Of a stretch of 43,662 nt of DNA, positions 41,216 through 43,662 are shown piece by piece. This DNA is from Actinomycetes bacterium. GTDB taxonomy: Bacteria; Actinomycetota; Actinomycetes; Actinomycetales; Microbacteriaceae. Location of the stretch: NCBI GenBank assembly GCA_030426515.1, contig JAUHYM010000005.1, positions 1 to 43,662 on the forward strand. Reading direction: 5' to 3'. A program made the translations under genes and the position numbers. The stretch's first letter is position 1. Each line of letters starts with the position of its first letter. A model generated the notes under the pieces. It was not told the DNA's origin. It searched no databases and saw only the letters and a list, made by a program, of their open reading frames with translations.

Positions 41216-41255
41216 CCGGGCGGATCCTCTCGCGCTGACGAGGAGATCCGCCCGG
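41216..41255 (+). terminator. Strong hairpin after the carboxypeptidase gene
   Basis: CCGGGCGGATC (41216-41226) pairs with GATCCGCCCGG (41245-41255), eleven perfect pairs, with further pairing inside the 18-nt loop. It starts 7 nt past the stop codon. No T-run follows, so it may work as a stem-only terminator separating this gene from the oxygenase gene. Confidence 0.6.
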
Positions 41256-41295
41256 GGGCGGTGCGGGACGGGTCGGGTGGTGGCAGGATCGCCGC

Positions 41296-42372
41296 ATGAC
41301 CTTCCGCATTCCTCGCGTCGACATCTCGGCCTACGTCACCGACGCCCCGGACGCCCACGACGCCCCGGACACTAGGGATGCCGCGAGCAGGCGCGCGGCG
41401 GTGGCGGCCGAGATCGACGCCGCGTGCCGCACGGCCGGATTCATCCAGATCGTCGGGCACGGCGTTCCCGAGACGGTCACCACCCGGTTCGTCGCGGCGA
41501 TGGACCGGTTCTTCGCACTCGACCTCGAGACCAAGAAGACCTATCGGACGCCGCCCGAGATCAACCGCGGGTATTCGCCGCCCAAGTCCGAGTCGCTCAG
41601 CCTGTCGCTGGGGGTCGAGTCGGCGAACCGCATGAACGACTTCTTCGAAGCCTTCAACGTGGGGGCGCGGGCGGCCGACTACCCCGACACCCCGGGGCTG
41701 CCCGATGCCGACTACCCCGAGAACGTGTGGCCCGAGGTCGACGACTTCGAAGCCGCCGTCACCGCCTACTTCGCCGAAGCGGCGCGCGTCGCCCGCACGC
41801 TCACCCGGATCTTCGCCGACGCGCTGGGCCTTGCGCCCGACTACTTCTCGGCGCGCACCGGGCACTCCATCGATGTCCTCCGCATGAACAACTACGCGCT
41901 GCCCGAGGGGACGGAGGTCGCCCTCGACGGTGATCTCATCGGCATGGGCGAGCACACCGACTTCGGGATCGTCACCGTTCTGTGGGCAGACCAGGTGCCC
42001 GGCCTGCAGGTGCTCGGCACCGACGGCGTCTGGCACGACGTGCAGCCCGATGACGGGGCGTTCCTCGTCAACCTCGGCGACATCACCGCACGCATGACGA
42101 ACGAGCGGTGGATGTCGACACTCCATCGCGTGAAGCCGCCGATCGTGAACGGCACGATCGAGCGCCGCCGCAGCGCCGCGTTCTTCCACGACGGCGACGT
42201 CGACGCGATCATCGACGTGCTGCCCTCGTGCGTCGACGAGGCCCATCCTGCCCTCTACGAGCCGGTGATCGTCGGCGAGCACATCACCGCGAAGCTGCAG
42301 GGGTCGCGTATCGGGCTCAGCAACGCCGGCGCCCAGCGGGAGTCGGCGCGGGTGCTCTCCAGCAAGCGCTGA
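41296..42372 (+). CDS. 2-oxoglutarate/Fe(II)-dependent oxygenase (isopenicillin N synthase family)
   Basis: A protein of 358 aa. The N-terminal DIOX_N part begins FRIPRVDISAYV and holds CRTAGFIQIVGHGVPE. The catalytic jelly roll has the iron ligands HTD (GEHTDFGIVTVLW) and His in TLHRVKPP, with the co-substrate Arg/Ser in RRRSAAFF. Proteins of this kind hydroxylate, desaturate or close rings in small molecules using oxygen. It lies 87 nt after the M14 gene, beyond a hairpin, and is probably its own unit. The substrate cannot be told from sequence. It converges with the sulfurtransferase gene (10 nt apart). Confidence 0.9.
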   Translation: MTFRIPRVDISAYVTDAPDAHDAPDTRDAASRRAAVAAEIDAACRTAGFIQIVGHGVPETVTTRFVAAMDRFFALDLETKKTYRTPPEINRGYSPPKSESLSLSLGVESANRMNDFFEAFNVGARAADYPDTPGLPDADYPENVWPEVDDFEAAVTAYFAEAARVARTLTRIFADALGLAPDYFSARTGHSIDVLRMNNYALPEGTEVALDGDLIGMGEHTDFGIVTVLWADQVPGLQVLGTDGVWHDVQPDDGAFLVNLGDITARMTNERWMSTLHRVKPPIVNGTIERRRSAAFFHDGDVDAIIDVLPSCVDEAHPALYEPVIVGEHITAKLQGSRIGLSNAGAQRESARVLSSKR

Positions 42373-42382
42373 GCGCGGCCGG

Positions 42383-43219
42383 TCAGGGGAGCGGCCCGGT
42401 GGCGACCGGCCGGTCGGGGTGGTTCGACCACTGGCTCCACGAGCCCGCGTAGAGGGCCGGTTCGAAGCCCGCGACGGTGAGCGCGAGCGCGGCGTGGGCG
42501 GCCGAGACACCCGACCCGCAGTACACGCCGACCGGCACGTCGGTGCGCGCTCCCAGCGCGGAGAACCGGTCGTGCAGCGCCGAGGGTGAGAGGAACAGGC
42601 CGTCCGCGTCGCAATTGTCGGTCGTGGCGGCGTTGACCGCCCCGGGAATGTGACCGGCGCGCGGGTCGATCGGCTCGGTCTCACCCCGGTACCGCTCCGG
42701 GGCTCGCACGTCGACCAGCAGCCCCTGCGCTGCCAGGGCCGCTGCCCCGTCGATCGACAGCTGCATCAGCCGCCCCGGCTGGACGCGGGCAGATCCGCGC
42801 GATCGCGCCGGGGCATCGCCGGTCTCGAGCGGCCCGTCGAGGGCGCGCCACGCGGCCAGGCCGCCGTCGAGCACCCGCGCCGGGATCCCGGCATCCGCCA
42901 GCATCCACCACGCGCGTGCCGCGCCGAAGCCCAGCCAGTCGTCGTACACGATGACCTCGTCGCCGTCGTCGATGCCCCACCGGTGCACCGTGTCGGCGAA
43001 GTGCGTCGCCGGCGGCAGCGGGTGGCGCCCGTCCGTCGGCTCGCCATGGGCGGCGAGGTCGTCATCGAGGCTCACATATTGCGCTGAGGGAATATGCCCG
43101 GAGCGATACGGCGCAGATCCGTCGGGAGCGTCGAGTCGCCAGCGCACGTCGAGGATCGGCGGCGCCTCACGCGCCAGCAGGTCGCGAAGTTCGTCGGCCG
43201 AGATGAGCGGGTGGGCCAT
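42383..43219 (-). CDS. sseA: Two-domain thiosulfate/3-mercaptopyruvate sulfurtransferase
   Basis: About 278 aa with two rhodanese domains. The first (about 1-130) lacks the catalytic cysteine but has ILDVRWRL and SGHIPSAQYVS. The second has DVRAPERYRGETEPID, GHIPGAVNA and the active-site loop YCGSGVSA. The CGSGV(S/T)A form is common to SseA and thiosulfate sulfurtransferases, which move sulfur to cyanide or thiols in the cytoplasm. It follows the alcohol dehydrogenase gene on the minus strand with only about 20 nt between and is probably in the same operon. In-frame GTG 43237 is an alternative start. Confidence 0.88.
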   Translation of the reverse strand: MAHPLISADELRDLLAREAPPILDVRWRLDAPDGSAPYRSGHIPSAQYVSLDDDLAAHGEPTDGRHPLPPATHFADTVHRWGIDDGDEVIVYDDWLGFGAARAWWMLADAGIPARVLDGGLAAWRALDGPLETGDAPARSRGSARVQPGRLMQLSIDGAAALAAQGLLVDVRAPERYRGETEPIDPRAGHIPGAVNAATTDNCDADGLFLSPSALHDRFSALGARTDVPVGVYCGSGVSAAHAALALTVAGFEPALYAGSWSQWSNHPDRPVATGPLP

Positions 43220-43240
43220 GCCTCGACGGTACGCCACAGC

Positions 43241-43662
43241 TCAGCGGTGCGGATCGATCATCGTCATGCCCGCGGGAGACGCCGCATCCATCACCGGGAG
43301 CAGGCGGGCAGCCTCCTCGAGCGACACCACCGAGTCGATGAGGTCCTGCGGGCGCAGCGCGCCGCTGTCGATGAGCGCCATCATGGCCGGGTAGTCCGCG
43401 GCCGCCATCCCGTGACTGCCGAGCACGTCCAGCTCCCACGCGATCGCCCGCGCCATCGGCACCGGCGAGAGCCCGGTTGCGGTGGGGAGCAGGCCGACCT
43501 GCACGTGTCGCCCGCGGCGCCGCAGCGAGAGGATCGCGTCCGCGCAGGTCTGCTCCGCGCCGACAGCATCCATCGACACGTGGCTGCCGCCGCCGGTGAG
43601 GGCGTGGATCCGCCCGGGCACGTCGCCGTCGGCGGCCGACACGACGTGGTCCGCACCGAGCC
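43241..43662 (-). CDS. Zinc-type alcohol dehydrogenase (MDR family), 5' end outside window
   Basis: Only the C-terminal 140 residues lie here; the frame runs off the right edge. They read LGADHVVSAADGDVPGRI then HVSMDAVGAE, GRHVQVGLLP and ELDVLGSHGMAAADYPAMMALIDSGALRPQDLI, which is the end of the nucleotide-binding domain and final helix of medium-chain dehydrogenases. Such enzymes oxidise alcohols with NAD(P). The catalytic zinc site would be upstream, outside the window. It is first in a minus-strand operon with the sulfurtransferase. Confidence 0.88.
   Translation of the reverse strand, partial: LGADHVVSAADGDVPGRIHALTGGGSHVSMDAVGAEQTCADAILSLRRRGRHVQVGLLPTATGLSPVPMARAIAWELDVLGSHGMAAADYPAMMALIDSGALRPQDLIDSVVSLEEAARLLPVMDAASPAGMTMIDPHR

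Noticed and set aside
40906-42684. 592-codon minus-strand frame over the oxygenase gene
   Set aside because: It crosses two real plus-strand genes and the 3' end of the sulfurtransferase and has no motif.
1-43662. CRISPR array or guide-RNA system linked to the Tn7-like genes
   Set aside because: No regularly spaced repeats and no cas genes were seen; target choice is likely by TniQ alone.

Overview
The window is high-GC actinobacterial DNA. Codon use is strongly G/C-ending, GTG starts are common, and many genes join through 4-nt GTGA or ATGA stop/start overlaps. The gene content (DUF4307 protein, CmtR-type sensor, RDD protein, secreted M14 carboxypeptidase with an Ala/Asp-rich tail) fits Microbacteriaceae, probably Microbacterium or a relative. 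This is judged from gene content only. No tRNA, rRNA or CRISPR array was seen.

Region 1 (1-10848) is a metal and envelope island. Two M23 peptidoglycan peptidases are followed by a CcsB/ResC cytochrome c maturation protein, a CopD-CtaG fusion and a DUF4307 membrane protein, all on the + strand. Two metal-efflux modules follow. The first is a P1B-4 (SPC...HEGST) ATPase divergent from an SmtB-type sensor with a complete alpha-5 zinc site. The second is cmtR - P1B ATPase - lspA, a Cd/Pb-type operon whose sensor has Cys57, Cys61 and Cys102 in exactly the M. tuberculosis CmtR positions. That operon is bracketed by repeated GGACATTTC / ATGGACATCTC words that look like remnants of mobile-element ends.

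Region 2 (about 11.0-29.9 kb) is a Tn7-like transposon carrying a defence island. Two small minus-strand genes, one a winged-helix regulator, precede tnsA-tnsB-tnsC-tniQ. The cargo is an unknown 120-aa protein, an XRE regulator with a perfect palindromic operator, a complete type I restriction-modification operon (hsdM-hsdS-hsdR), and a Hachiman-like pair (HamA-type nuclease and HamB-type Ski2-like helicase). The tnsC frame is broken near its 3' end. The displaced C-terminal codons lie in the next frame and end in an overlap with the tniQ start. The large TniQ ends in two HTH units and a LysR-like winged helix.

Region 3 (30.0-43.7 kb) is ordinary chromosome with several decayed genes. It holds a secreted CHRD protein, a 66-nt remnant of a MazF/PemK-type toxin gene next to an intact RHH antitoxin/toxin pair, a PH-like membrane protein, a P-loop kinase-like protein, and a methyltransferase cut off by an AraC/GyrI-like regulator. 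It continues with an alpha/beta hydrolase, an RDD protein with a large exported domain, a DUF2255-like protein, a homocysteine S-methyltransferase gene that has lost its middle, an M14 carboxypeptidase, a 2-oxoglutarate oxygenase, a two-domain sulfurtransferase and the end of a zinc-type alcohol dehydrogenase.

The most original points are the tnsC frameshift and the TniQ architecture, the shared operators around the XRE gene, the 13-bp repeat inside the transposon region, the three-step stop/start relay between ccsB and copD-ctaG, and the CmtR operator lying over its own start codon. No wholly new system could be shown from sequence alone.
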